From contig JAGWVG010000009.1 of assembly GCA_018970965.1 (NCBI GenBank), positions 1-17,082 on the forward strand: a stretch of 17,082 bases of DNA. Direction: 5' to 3'. The notes under the pieces were generated by a model, which was not told where the DNA came from, did not search any database, and saw nothing but the letters and a program-made list of their open reading frames with translations. This DNA comes from Alphaproteobacteria bacterium (lineage in GTDB: Bacteria; Pseudomonadota; Alphaproteobacteria; Sphingomonadales; Sphingomonadaceae). This document shows, piece by piece, positions 7,979-15,656 of the stretch (its first letter is position 1; every line of letters begins with the position of its first letter). Made by a program: the position numbers and the translations under genes.

Positions 7979-8008
7979 GCGTCATGCTGAACGTGTTTCA
8001 GCGTCCAT
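7979..8008. repeat. Short interspersed hairpin repeat of the sphingomonad type (GTCATGCTGAA..TTTCAGC)
   Basis: GCTGAA (7986-7991) and TTCAGC (7997-8002) form a stem around a 5-base loop within GTCATGCTGAACGTGTTTC and the bases that follow. I recognise this wording from repeated intergenic elements in Sphingomonadales and other alphaproteobacteria, where the second arm usually reads TTTCAGCATCC; here it reads TTTCAGCGTCC. It sits in the 131-base gap between two convergent genes, where such a hairpin could also limit read-through. No second copy is in this window, so the repeat nature rests on recall. Confidence 0.55.
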
Positions 8009-8057
8009 AACGATGTCCAATGGCCAATCACTGCTTTCTGTGCGGCCGGGAATGATT

Positions 8058-8777
8058 TTAGAATCTTAGCCCGCTAATGATAGGCGCGAGGATGCTCGCC
8101 CAGCGCGCCACGCCCTCGGATGTGGCAATCTGGTCCTGGCGCAGCTCTAACCCTAAATAGGCAATGCCATTGCCTTCGCCATGTCGGTTCATAGTCGCGT
8201 TGAGCAATTTGCCAGAATAGGGCAGCTGATCGCCCACGCAGAGGCCTTGAGCTTCTAATGCAGGAATAGCCTGCCGCGCCGCGCGATCATCCTCATTGTA
8301 GAGAATGCCAATTTCCCAAGGTCGGGCTTCACCCGGCTGGCTTTGCAATTGCGGGGTAAAGCTGTGGAGCGAGATAAGTAGACGCGGACGTTGTGCGCTG
8401 ATCTGCGCGGCAACGTGGCTATGATAGGGCCGCCAATAGCGTTCAATACGCGCTTGGCGCGCCTCAGGGCTGATTGCATTGCCAGGAATCTTATGCCCAT
8501 CACTCACAGTGGGGATGATGTGCGGCGCATCTTCTTCGCGGTTTAAATCGACAACGAGACGCGAAACATTGGCAAAAATGCCAGGGCAATTGAGTGCGGC
8601 ACACAGCGCCGTGCCAATCTCCGCCACACCCAGGTCAATGGCGATATGGTCGTTCAGCAAATCGGCCGCGATCCCCAAGTCGATGGTGTCGGGCACGCGG
8701 TTGGACGCGTGGTCGGCAATGAGCAAAAAGGGGCTGTCTTGTGCACCAGCAATGGTGCGCCACGCATGATCCGTCAT
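8058..8777 (-). CDS. N-formylglutamate amidohydrolase family protein (COG3931)
   Basis: This 239-residue member of the N-formylglutamate amidohydrolase family comprises metal-dependent hydrolases, of which HutG-type enzymes release formate from N-formylglutamate in histidine degradation. Characteristic segments are LLIADHASNRVP (near 18-29), the SRLVVDLNR block (72-80), SLHSFTP (136-142) and LGLELRQDQI (208-217). The histidines and acidic residues of ADHAS, LHSF and LELRQD are the likely metal and catalytic sites. No hut genes are nearby, so a role in histidine use is only a family-level guess; this shorter COG3931 group may act on another N-acyl amino acid. The ATG at 8777 was chosen over an extension to 8819, as it gives the usual N-terminus and lies behind AGAGG and AGGA sequences. 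Confidence 0.82.
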   Translation of the reverse strand: MTDHAWRTIAGAQDSPFLLIADHASNRVPDTIDLGIAADLLNDHIAIDLGVAEIGTALCAALNCPGIFANVSRLVVDLNREEDAPHIIPTVSDGHKIPGNAISPEARQARIERYWRPYHSHVAAQISAQRPRLLISLHSFTPQLQSQPGEARPWEIGILYNEDDRAARQAIPALEAQGLCVGDQLPYSGKLLNATMNRHGEGNGIAYLGLELRQDQIATSEGVARWASILAPIISGLRF

Positions 8778-8840
8778 GTCGTCCTGTTGCCTCTGCCGCG
8801 CAGAGATGTCACGCTGCAAAAATCATCTTATGGGGTTTTC

Positions 8841-10670
8841 ATGCAGATAACACGTCGCGCCGCCGTTTCCGCTTTCGCTCTCACGCCGTTCAGCGCGGCC
8901 TTCGCCAAGACCAGCCCTGGTGTGGCAGACGGGGTGAGCCCGTTAGACAGCCTAGCCGATGGGCTGCTGGCGGTGCTGCCTGAGACGGCAACCTATAATG
9001 GTGTGCCAGCAGCGTTGAATGGCGGCCCGCTGGCGCGGTGCATGGATGATTATACACCAGCGGGCGAAGCAGCGGTGCGCGCAGCCTATAAAGCGGCGCG
9101 CCAGCGGCTTGCCGCATTGCCCAAGGGCGCGTCAGACCGAGAAAATCTCTATCACGCCGTTGTTGGTGCAACATTGGATAATGGCTTGCGCTCGGCGGGC
9201 ATTGCCTATGGGCGGATCAACCCCTTTCATTTTGCTGGCCATGTTCCTTTTGTCGTCAACCAATTGGCGGGGCCGCATATTGACGGCTTGAATGTGATGA
9301 TGGAGCAGCAATCGCTGCAAACGCCGCGCGCGGTGGATGCCTGGATTGAAAAGCTCAGCAGCTTTCCCAAAGCCTTTGCTGGGGTCATTGAAAAGATTCG
9401 GGCGGATCGCGCCGCTGGCTGTGTGCCGCCACGCATCATGCTGGAAAAGACGCTGCCGGTTTTGGATGCGTTTTTAATGAGCCCGGCAGACCAGCACCCA
9501 ATTTTGCGCGCCCTCGCCGAACGGATGGCCGCCGCAGGGCTGGCCGGACAAACGCGGCAGGTGGCGCTGCGCCGCGCGACACTGGCATTAGAGCGGCAAG
9601 CACGCCCCGCTTTTGCGGCTTTGCGCGCAGAAATTGAGGCGCTGCTGCCTGCTGGACGGCCTGATGCGGAGGCGGGGCTTTGGGCCCAACCACAGGGGGA
9701 TGCACTCTATGCCGCCAATGTGCGCGCCTTGGGCGATACGCGATTAACGGCGGAAGAAGTCCACCGTCTCGGCCTCGACGAGGTGGAGCGCATAACGGCA
9801 CAGATGAACGATCTGTTGGCCAAACAGGGCCTCACCCAAGGCTCAATTGGCGCGCGAATGTCGGCCCTTGCCTATGATCCCGCCAATCAATTTGCGGATA
9901 GCGATGCGGGCCGAGCAGAATTGCTTGATTATGTGCGCGGCAAAGTGCGGATGGCGGAGGGGCTCTATCCGCAAATGCTGCCCGAGGCGTTGATCCCGCG
10001 TCAGGCTTTGGTCGTGAAGCGCGTGCCCGTCGCCACTCAAGACGGCGCGCCGGGGGGCTTTTATGATGGCCCCTCGCTCGATGGCACGCGCCCGGGAACC
10101 TATTGGATCAACTTGCGGGATATGGCGGCCGTCGCGCGTTTCCGTCTGCCGACACTCAGCTTTCATGAAGGCGTTCCGGGCCACCACACGCAAGGCGCTG
10201 TCGCAGGCATGCTTGGGGAAGCACCGCTCTTGGTTCGGATTGCCAGCTTTAATGCGTATCAAGAAGGCTGGGCGCTTTATGCCGAGCAGCTGATGGCCGA
10301 GCTTGGGGCCTATGCCGATGATCCGCTGGGCAATTTGGGCCGCTTGCAGGATGAGCTGTTCCGCGCTGTTCGTTTGGTGGTCGATACCGGGCTGCACCAT
10401 AAGCGGTGGAGCCGCGAGCTGGCGATCCAAACCATGCAGGGGCTGACGGGCATTGCCGCCACGCGCGTAACGGCAGAGGTAGAGCGGTATATGGCATGGC
10501 CGGGCCAAGCGCTGGGCTATAAATTGGGTCAGCTCCGCCTGTTAGAGCTGCGCCGTGCTTATCTCGCGCGCAAAGGCAAGGAGGCGGACCTACGGCAATT
10601 TCATGCCATAGTATTGGAGGCCGGGGCTATGCCGTTGGATCTGGTGGCGGCACGGCTGACCGCAGCCTGA
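8841..10670 (+). CDS. DUF885 family protein, exported putative metallopeptidase
   Basis: This 609-residue protein begins with a twin-arginine-like export signal (MQITRRAAVSAFALTP, with an alanine-rich end near residue 23), so it probably acts in the periplasm or outside the cell. The rest is a DUF885 domain. Its hallmark HEGVPGHH (442-449) resembles a zinc-peptidase helix, and the conserved EGWALYAEQL follows at 475-484, likely supplying the remaining metal ligand. The length matches the family (about 580-620). Function is not established for most members; metallopeptidase activity is inferred from the motif. The ATG at 8841 lies behind TGGGG (8831-8835) and gives the intact signal; upstream in-frame codons overlap the divergent hydrolase gene. 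The ZnuD-like receptor follows 74 bases later but has its own promoter. Confidence 0.88.
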   Translation: MQITRRAAVSAFALTPFSAAFAKTSPGVADGVSPLDSLADGLLAVLPETATYNGVPAALNGGPLARCMDDYTPAGEAAVRAAYKAARQRLAALPKGASDRENLYHAVVGATLDNGLRSAGIAYGRINPFHFAGHVPFVVNQLAGPHIDGLNVMMEQQSLQTPRAVDAWIEKLSSFPKAFAGVIEKIRADRAAGCVPPRIMLEKTLPVLDAFLMSPADQHPILRALAERMAAAGLAGQTRQVALRRATLALERQARPAFAALRAEIEALLPAGRPDAEAGLWAQPQGDALYAANVRALGDTRLTAEEVHRLGLDEVERITAQMNDLLAKQGLTQGSIGARMSALAYDPANQFADSDAGRAELLDYVRGKVRMAEGLYPQMLPEALIPRQALVVKRVPVATQDGAPGGFYDGPSLDGTRPGTYWINLRDMAAVARFRLPTLSFHEGVPGHHTQGAVAGMLGEAPLLVRIASFNAYQEGWALYAEQLMAELGAYADDPLGNLGRLQDELFRAVRLVVDTGLHHKRWSRELAIQTMQGLTGIAATRVTAEVERYMAWPGQALGYKLGQLRLLELRRAYLARKGKEADLRQFHAIVLEAGAMPLDLVAARLTAA

Positions 10671-10682
10671 AAATTCGCCGTA

Positions 10683-10711
10683 TTGATATAATATATCATC
10701 GATCCTATAGA
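10683..10711 (+). promoter_or_regulatory. Probable promoter of the ZnuD-like receptor gene
   Basis: TTGATA (10683-10688) and TATAGA (10706-10711) are separated by exactly 17 bases, which fits a housekeeping sigma factor promoter (5/6 and 4/6 matches to consensus). Transcription would start near 10718. This places the TTG at 10712 at or upstream of the transcript start and favours the later TTG at 10745 as the translation start. An alternative -10 element, TATAAT at 10687-10692, also exists but has no good -35 partner. Confidence 0.5.
10684..10698. promoter_or_regulatory. Zur-box-like operator (perfect 15-base palindrome)
   Basis: TGATATAATATATCA is a perfect palindrome around a central A. 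It overlaps the -35 element and spacer of the predicted receptor promoter, an ideal position for a repressor. As I recall them, alphaproteobacterial Zur boxes centre on TGTTATAATATAACA; the site here differs only at two symmetric positions. With a ZnuD-like zinc receptor immediately downstream, repression by zinc-loaded Zur is the simplest reading. The palindrome is seen directly; its regulator is inferred. Confidence 0.6.
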
Positions 10712-10744
10712 TTGGGGGAAGTGTTTGATATTGGAGCTTCCCCC

Positions 10745-12817
10745 TTGCGTTTGACTCTTGCCTCACTGCTCGCCTTCGCTGCAGCTCCTGCCTTTGCGCA
10801 AACAGCGCGATCCGATACGCATGGCGATCATGGCGGTGATCCTGACTTGGTTGTTACGGCGATTATCGTCCGCAATCAGTCAGACGTTTTGGCCGGCACC
10901 TCGGTTGTTTCGGGTGAAGAATTGGCGCGCGATGTGCGGCCCACCATTGGGGAAACGCTGACGCGTCAGGCGGGTGTCTCGGCGACATCTTTTGGCCCCA
11001 ATGCCTCGCGCCCAGTGCTGCGCGGTTTTCAGGGGGAGCGGGTTCGCATCTTGTCGGATGGCATTGGCAGCTTTGACGTTTCAAATACCAGTGTTGACCA
11101 TGCAGTTGTGATCAACCCGATGACGGCCGATCGGATTGAGGTTCTGCGTGGCCCGGCGGCGCTGCTCTTTGGTTCCTCTGCCATTGGGGGTGTGGTCAAT
11201 GTGATTGATAGCCGCATTCCGCGTCATGTGCCTGATGAGGCCCTTCATCTCGATGCCACCACCACCTATGGCAGCGCGGCAGACGAGCGATCGGGCGGTG
11301 CCCGGGTTGATGTGCCTGTGACCGAGCAGATTGTGGTGCATCTGGATGGCACCTATTCCAAATCGGGCGATTTGCGGACAGGCGGCTATTTGTTGACGCC
11401 CGAGCTGCGCGCCCGCGCCTTGGCGAGCCCCGATGCCGACGTTCGGGCATTTGCAGATTTGAAAGGCCGCGTCCCCAATAGTGCCGCTCGCACTTGGGAA
11501 ATTGCAGGGGGCGCCGCCTATATTGCAGACACTGGCAATATGGGTGTCTCGGTGAGCCGCTTTAATTCGCTTTATGGCGTGCCCGTGCGCTATTCTTTCG
11601 ACCTCGCATCGCCTGCTGAGCATGTTCGGTTGGATGTGGCGCAAACGCGCGTGGATATGCGCGGAGAAGTTAAGCCCGAGACAGGCCCGTTTGAGGCCAT
11701 TCGCATCCGCGGCGGCTTTGCCGATTATCGGCATAATGAGCTGGATGATGCCGGTCATATTGGCACCACCTTCTTGCATAAGGGTTGGGAGGGGCGGACA
11801 GAATTTGTTCAGCGCAAGCAAGGCGGCTGGTCTGGCGCTGTAGGTGGACAATTTGTGCTGCGCGATTTGAACATCATTGGCGATGAAAAATTTCTGCCAA
11901 AGATAAACGCGCAGCAATTTGGCATGTTCACGGTGCAATCTATTGATTTGGGTGCCCTGCGAGCCGAATTGGGCGCGCGTGTGGAACATGCCATTGCCAA
12001 AGCCCAAGCAGATGCAGACCTTGGAACGCCCGCAGGCCGACGCAGCTTTACTGCGCTTTCAGGCTCAACCGGCTTGGCGTATGAAGTGGTTGCCGGTTGG
12101 CGGTTGGGCATCAACGCTTCTTATACTGAGCGCGCGCCTTCTGCTGAAGAACTCTATTCCAATGGTCCCCATGCGGGGACACAGGCATTTGAATTAGGGG
12201 ATCCCCATTTCCGCAAGGAAAAGTCCAAAGGGCTTGAGTTCACCCTGCGTGGCAAGGGTGAAGGCTATTCACTCTCGGCCTCCATCTTCCACAGCTGGTT
12301 TGATAATTTCATTTATGAGCAGCCAACGGGCAGTTTTGAAGATGGCTTGCCCATATTTGCGTTCCGACAAAATAGCGCGCGCCATTATGGGGCAGAGTTT
12401 GAAGGGTCGGTGAAGCTGGCCCAACTGGGCGCTTATGCGCTTAATCTCGATGCTGTGGCCGATGTCACGCGTGCGACGATCCATACGCCAACGGGCAGCC
12501 AGCCGGCACCGCGCATTCCCGCATTGCGGGTTTTGGGTGGGCTTGAGGCGCAATCCGACACCGTCAACGCGCGGTTAGAAAGTGAATGGGTCGATGGTCA
12601 AAACCGCATCGCGCCTTTCGAGACGGCAACGCGCGGCTATACGCTTGTCAATGCCAGCCTGTCGGTTCAGCCTTGGGGGAAGGATCGGCCAATCAGTCTC
12701 ATCCTATCCGCCAATAATATTTTTGATGTTGTCGCGCGTCGCCATGCGAGCTTCTTGAAAGATTATGCCCCGCTTGCGGGCCGTGACCTGCGCGTCACCG
12801 TGCGCTTTGGCTTTTAA
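10745..12817 (+). CDS. znuD: TonB-dependent receptor, ZnuD-like (probable zinc uptake)
   Basis: This is an outer-membrane TonB-dependent receptor of 690 residues. A signal peptide (MRLTLASLLAFAAAPAFA, cut before Gln19) is followed by a short metal-binding-looking segment HGDHGGD, then a TonB-box-like DLVVTAI. The plug has SRPVLRGFQGERVRILSDG, VDHAVVINP, and RIEVLRGPAALLFG followed by GGVVNVIDSRIP; these closely follow the wording of the zinc receptor ZnuD. In the barrel, DYRHNELDDAGHIGTTFLH (327-345) and SAEELYSNGPHAGTQAFELG are also ZnuD-like and rich in His/Asp/Glu. It ends in aromatic FGF, as outer-membrane barrels do. No ATG start exists. TTG at 10745 is chosen for its clean signal peptide and GGAG 8 bases upstream; TTG 10712 and GTG 10721 are alternatives. 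Zinc as substrate is inferred. Confidence 0.85.
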   Translation: MRLTLASLLAFAAAPAFAQTARSDTHGDHGGDPDLVVTAIIVRNQSDVLAGTSVVSGEELARDVRPTIGETLTRQAGVSATSFGPNASRPVLRGFQGERVRILSDGIGSFDVSNTSVDHAVVINPMTADRIEVLRGPAALLFGSSAIGGVVNVIDSRIPRHVPDEALHLDATTTYGSAADERSGGARVDVPVTEQIVVHLDGTYSKSGDLRTGGYLLTPELRARALASPDADVRAFADLKGRVPNSAARTWEIAGGAAYIADTGNMGVSVSRFNSLYGVPVRYSFDLASPAEHVRLDVAQTRVDMRGEVKPETGPFEAIRIRGGFADYRHNELDDAGHIGTTFLHKGWEGRTEFVQRKQGGWSGAVGGQFVLRDLNIIGDEKFLPKINAQQFGMFTVQSIDLGALRAELGARVEHAIAKAQADADLGTPAGRRSFTALSGSTGLAYEVVAGWRLGINASYTERAPSAEELYSNGPHAGTQAFELGDPHFRKEKSKGLEFTLRGKGEGYSLSASIFHSWFDNFIYEQPTGSFEDGLPIFAFRQNSARHYGAEFEGSVKLAQLGAYALNLDAVADVTRATIHTPTGSQPAPRIPALRVLGGLEAQSDTVNARLESEWVDGQNRIAPFETATRGYTLVNASLSVQPWGKDRPISLILSANNIFDVVARRHASFLKDYAPLAGRDLRVTVRFGF

Positions 12818-12849
12818 AAGAAAAGGCCCCGGACCAAGATCCGGGGCCT
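12817..12849 (-). terminator. Rho-independent terminator of the 921-residue receptor gene
   Basis: AGGCCCCGGA (12824-12833) and TCCGGGGCCT (12840-12849) form a perfect 10-base stem with a 6-base loop. Read on the minus strand the stem is followed by TTTTCTTTT, and it lies 27 bases after the minus-strand gene's stop. The plus side lacks a T-run (GAATGTCT), so it would end the opposing ZnuD-like transcript less efficiently, if at all. Confidence 0.85.
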
Positions 12850-12876
12850 GAATGTCTAATCTAAGATCAGACTGTC

Positions 12877-15642
12877 TTAAAAGTCGATGCTTGCCCGCGC
12901 ATAGAGATAGCGGCCGTTAAAGCCGAAGGGCGAGAAGATCGAATAGGGGATATATTGTTGGTTGGCCGGATAGACGCCGCCGACAGAGGCCGGACGTGGG
13001 CCGAAGGGCGAACGATCCGGATAAATGTCAAACATGTTATCCGCCCCGACCGCGAGGTTCACATTCTTGGCTGGCTTGAAGCGCAGTTCCAGATCGGTAA
13101 TCCATTTAGCGCCCAAGAAGATATCGTCGGGCCCATAAGCCGAAAGGCTGGTCGGATCGCTGATGGGCGCGGCCGAGCCTGGCGAGGTCACCTTGCCATA
13201 GCGTGTGGTGCGCGCGGTGATGCCAAATTTGCCAACATCGCCATCCAAGCTCAGCACCACCTTATCGCGCGGCTGACCTTCGGTGAAGCGAAGCCCTTCC
13301 ACACGGCCGAAGAGGATGAGGTTTGGAATGGTCGCCAGCGGGCCAAGCTGGTTCTTGCGCTGCAAAATCTGCTGCTTGTTATAGTTATAGGCCGCCGTCA
13401 GCGTCCAATTGCCAAAGTCTTCAACGGGCAAGCGCCAGTTGACGACTGCGTCTACGCCTTGGGTCCGAGTGTCCAGACCATTGATGAAGAAGCGTGCAGC
13501 GCCCACGGAGTTAAAGCCATTGGCATCCAGAACGGCCTTGACCGCCGCGTTGACCGCGGATGAGCCACTGCCCGCAGCACCCAAGTTTTCGGTCAGAACG
13601 ATGCGGTCTTTGATCTTGATGTTGTAATAATCAACCGTCACCGTCAGCGACCGCATCGGACGTGCCGTGAAGCCAGCCGAGAGGTTGGTCGATTTTTCGG
13701 GCTTCAAATCCTTAGAACCCAATGCCCGTGCTACGGGGCTGTTCACCGCGACGGTCGAAATATCAACGGGCACACCCGCGATAAAGTTGGTCGAGGTGGT
13801 GCTGAAATATTGCTGGTGCAGCGATGGCGCACGGAAGCCGTTGGACAGAGAGCCGCGCAGGGCAAAGCCCGGTGCAACTTCATAGCGCGCCGCCAACTTG
13901 CCATTCACAGTATCGCCAAAGTCCGAGAAATGCTCAAACCGGCCCGCCAAAGTGGTGGTCAGGCCCGCCACAATTTCGGTGTCCAACTCGGCATAGCCCG
14001 CCATTGAGTGACGGCTCTTATCGGTTGCGCTGCCCGTTGGAATGCCCGGGAAGCCTTGCGCACCTGCTGCCGCTGCACGGCCAGGGAAGCTGCAGACGCC
14101 CGAGGTGGCGTTAAAGACGCCTTGTTGCGCCGTGCAATCCGCAGCTGTGGTGACGTATGAGGCCTTAAACAGCGGCCCAATGGCGAAGGATTGTGTGTCG
14201 CCAGGGCGGATCTTAAAGCCTTCGTCGCGATATTCGGCCCCAAAGGCGACCGTCAGCGGCTTGGCAAAGCCAACATCAAATTCGCGGCTGACATCGACGT
14301 TCGCCAGATATTGGCGATAGCCCAGCCCGCCTGCATCAAAGGTGCGCGCGCTGGACGGGCCAAAGCTGGTGTTGAGCGAATTTTCGACACGATAGTCAAA
14401 GTTGTTCGCGCCATAGCCCAGCGAGGCATCAACCGTCCAAGTGCCTTCGTTGCGCAGGCCAACGGTGGCTGCGCGATCGGTCAAGTCAGAGGCGATAAAG
14501 GGCAAAAAGCCATCGGGCGTCAGCGCCACAAAATTGGCGTTGGTCGGCGCAGTACCCGGGGTCAAGACAGACCAGTCACGGTTGGCTGCCGCATTTTGCT
14601 GGCGGTAATTGGCGGCGCTCAAGGAATCGCGCTGGTTAAAGCTGCCAAAGGCATAAAATTCGAGCGTATCGCTCAACTCAACACCCGCATTGGCAAACAA
14701 GACATAGTCATCCGCCTTCGGGTCCCCAAAGCGGAATTGCAGCCGGTTGAACGTCAGTTCCCGCGGATCAAAGGTCGTTGTCGTCGGGCGAATATAATTG
14801 GGCCGCAGGTCATAGCCCTGACGGTTGGTGTAGCCGCGATGGCGATATTCTGCCGTAAAGTTCAAAAAGCCTTTGCCGCCAAACAAGGGCAAGCCAAAGT
14901 TGCTGGCAATTGCATAGCTTTCGCCATCTTTGGCCTTGCGTTCGCCATCGGTGGTGGCTTGCAAATAGCGGCTGTCATTGGGGTCGAGAACTGGTTGACC
15001 ATTGGCGGTCACCAAGCCCGTGACATTGGCCACGCCCGCGATTGTCGTGTCGTAGCGACCATAAGAGGCCGTCGCACGGCCGCCTTCGCTTGCCGTTTTT
15101 AGGCGGATGTTAATCACGCCGGCAATCGCGTCCGAGCCATATTGCGAAGACGCGCCATCGCGCAGCACTTCGATGCGCTCGATGGCCAGCGATGGAATGC
15201 TGTTCATATCAACCGCAGCTGAGCCACGGCCGACTGTGCCGTTGATGTTGAGCAGGGCCGAAACGTGGCGGCGCTTGCCATTAACGAGGACGAGCGTTTG
15301 GTCAGGCGAAAGGCCACGCAGCGTTGCAGGGCGCAGCGCATCAGACCCGTCTGCAATGGCGGGCTGGGGGAAGTTGAAGCTGGGGACCAGCTTGTTGAGC
15401 ACCCGGTTGGTTTCCATCTGGCCGCCCTGTGTAATGGCGTCCGCAGACAACACATCGACGGGGACGGGCGACGATTCCAGCGTGCGTGAGGTGCTGCGCG
15501 TGCCGGTCACGATAATTGTGCCAGCATCTTCTGCCTGAGCTGCCGCCGCGCCTGTCTGGGCACCTGCCGGCGTGGCAATTGCCAGCATCGACAGCGAGGC
15601 CAAAAGGCTGGTTCGCAAGGTGGTGGATCGCAGTGTAGCCAT
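12877..15642 (-). CDS. TonB-dependent receptor, large, substrate unknown
   Basis: This 921-residue outer-membrane receptor takes up an unidentified nutrient using the TonB system. It has a signal peptide (residues 1-28, ending PAGA before Gln29), a TonB box region DAGTIIVTGTR (39-49), then a plug with DVLSADAIT, LRGLSPDQTLVLVNGKRRH and IERIEVLRDGASSQYGSDA. A 22-strand barrel of about 700 residues follows, ending in ASIDF with the terminal Phe typical of such barrels. Cys503 and Cys517 bracket a probable surface loop and may form a disulfide. This plug wording belongs to a widespread sphingomonad/Caulobacter receptor group that is not a classical siderophore type; sugars, peptides or aromatic compounds are all possible. 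The start has GGGGAG 8 bases upstream. It is transcribed apart from ispE, and a strong terminator follows. Confidence 0.93.
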   Translation of the reverse strand: MATLRSTTLRTSLLASLSMLAIATPAGAQTGAAAAQAEDAGTIIVTGTRSTSRTLESSPVPVDVLSADAITQGGQMETNRVLNKLVPSFNFPQPAIADGSDALRPATLRGLSPDQTLVLVNGKRRHVSALLNINGTVGRGSAAVDMNSIPSLAIERIEVLRDGASSQYGSDAIAGVINIRLKTASEGGRATASYGRYDTTIAGVANVTGLVTANGQPVLDPNDSRYLQATTDGERKAKDGESYAIASNFGLPLFGGKGFLNFTAEYRHRGYTNRQGYDLRPNYIRPTTTTFDPRELTFNRLQFRFGDPKADDYVLFANAGVELSDTLEFYAFGSFNQRDSLSAANYRQQNAAANRDWSVLTPGTAPTNANFVALTPDGFLPFIASDLTDRAATVGLRNEGTWTVDASLGYGANNFDYRVENSLNTSFGPSSARTFDAGGLGYRQYLANVDVSREFDVGFAKPLTVAFGAEYRDEGFKIRPGDTQSFAIGPLFKASYVTTAADCTAQQGVFNATSGVCSFPGRAAAAGAQGFPGIPTGSATDKSRHSMAGYAELDTEIVAGLTTTLAGRFEHFSDFGDTVNGKLAARYEVAPGFALRGSLSNGFRAPSLHQQYFSTTSTNFIAGVPVDISTVAVNSPVARALGSKDLKPEKSTNLSAGFTARPMRSLTVTVDYYNIKIKDRIVLTENLGAAGSGSSAVNAAVKAVLDANGFNSVGAARFFINGLDTRTQGVDAVVNWRLPVEDFGNWTLTAAYNYNKQQILQRKNQLGPLATIPNLILFGRVEGLRFTEGQPRDKVVLSLDGDVGKFGITARTTRYGKVTSPGSAAPISDPTSLSAYGPDDIFLGAKWITDLELRFKPAKNVNLAVGADNMFDIYPDRSPFGPRPASVGGVYPANQQYIPYSIFSPFGFNGRYLYARASIDF

Positions 15643-15650
15643 GTCAATGT

Positions 15651-15656
15651 CTCCCC
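15651..15656 (-). promoter_or_regulatory. Ribosome binding site of the 921-residue receptor
   Basis: On the minus strand GGGGAG lies 8 bases before the ATG at 15642. This is a good Shine-Dalgarno match that fixes the start in agreement with the signal peptide. Confidence 0.6.

Noticed and set aside
8646..8840. Upstream extension of the DUF885 gene by 65 codons
   Set aside because: It overlaps the divergent amidohydrolase gene and would bury the twin-arginine export signal that starts at 8841.
11081..12007. Open frame of 308 codons on the minus strand within the ZnuD-like gene
   Set aside because: Antisense shadow of a clear TonB receptor; no family resemblance and many unusual Cys/His/Arg residues.
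12955..13563. Open frame of 202 codons on the plus strand near the 3' end of the large receptor gene
   Set aside because: Antisense shadow with no start signal or recognisable domain.
14191..15102. Open frame of 303 codons on the plus strand, antisense to the large TonB receptor
   Set aside because: It lies wholly inside a well-supported receptor gene, has no recognisable domain or ribosome site, and its composition is what GC-biased antisense frames give.
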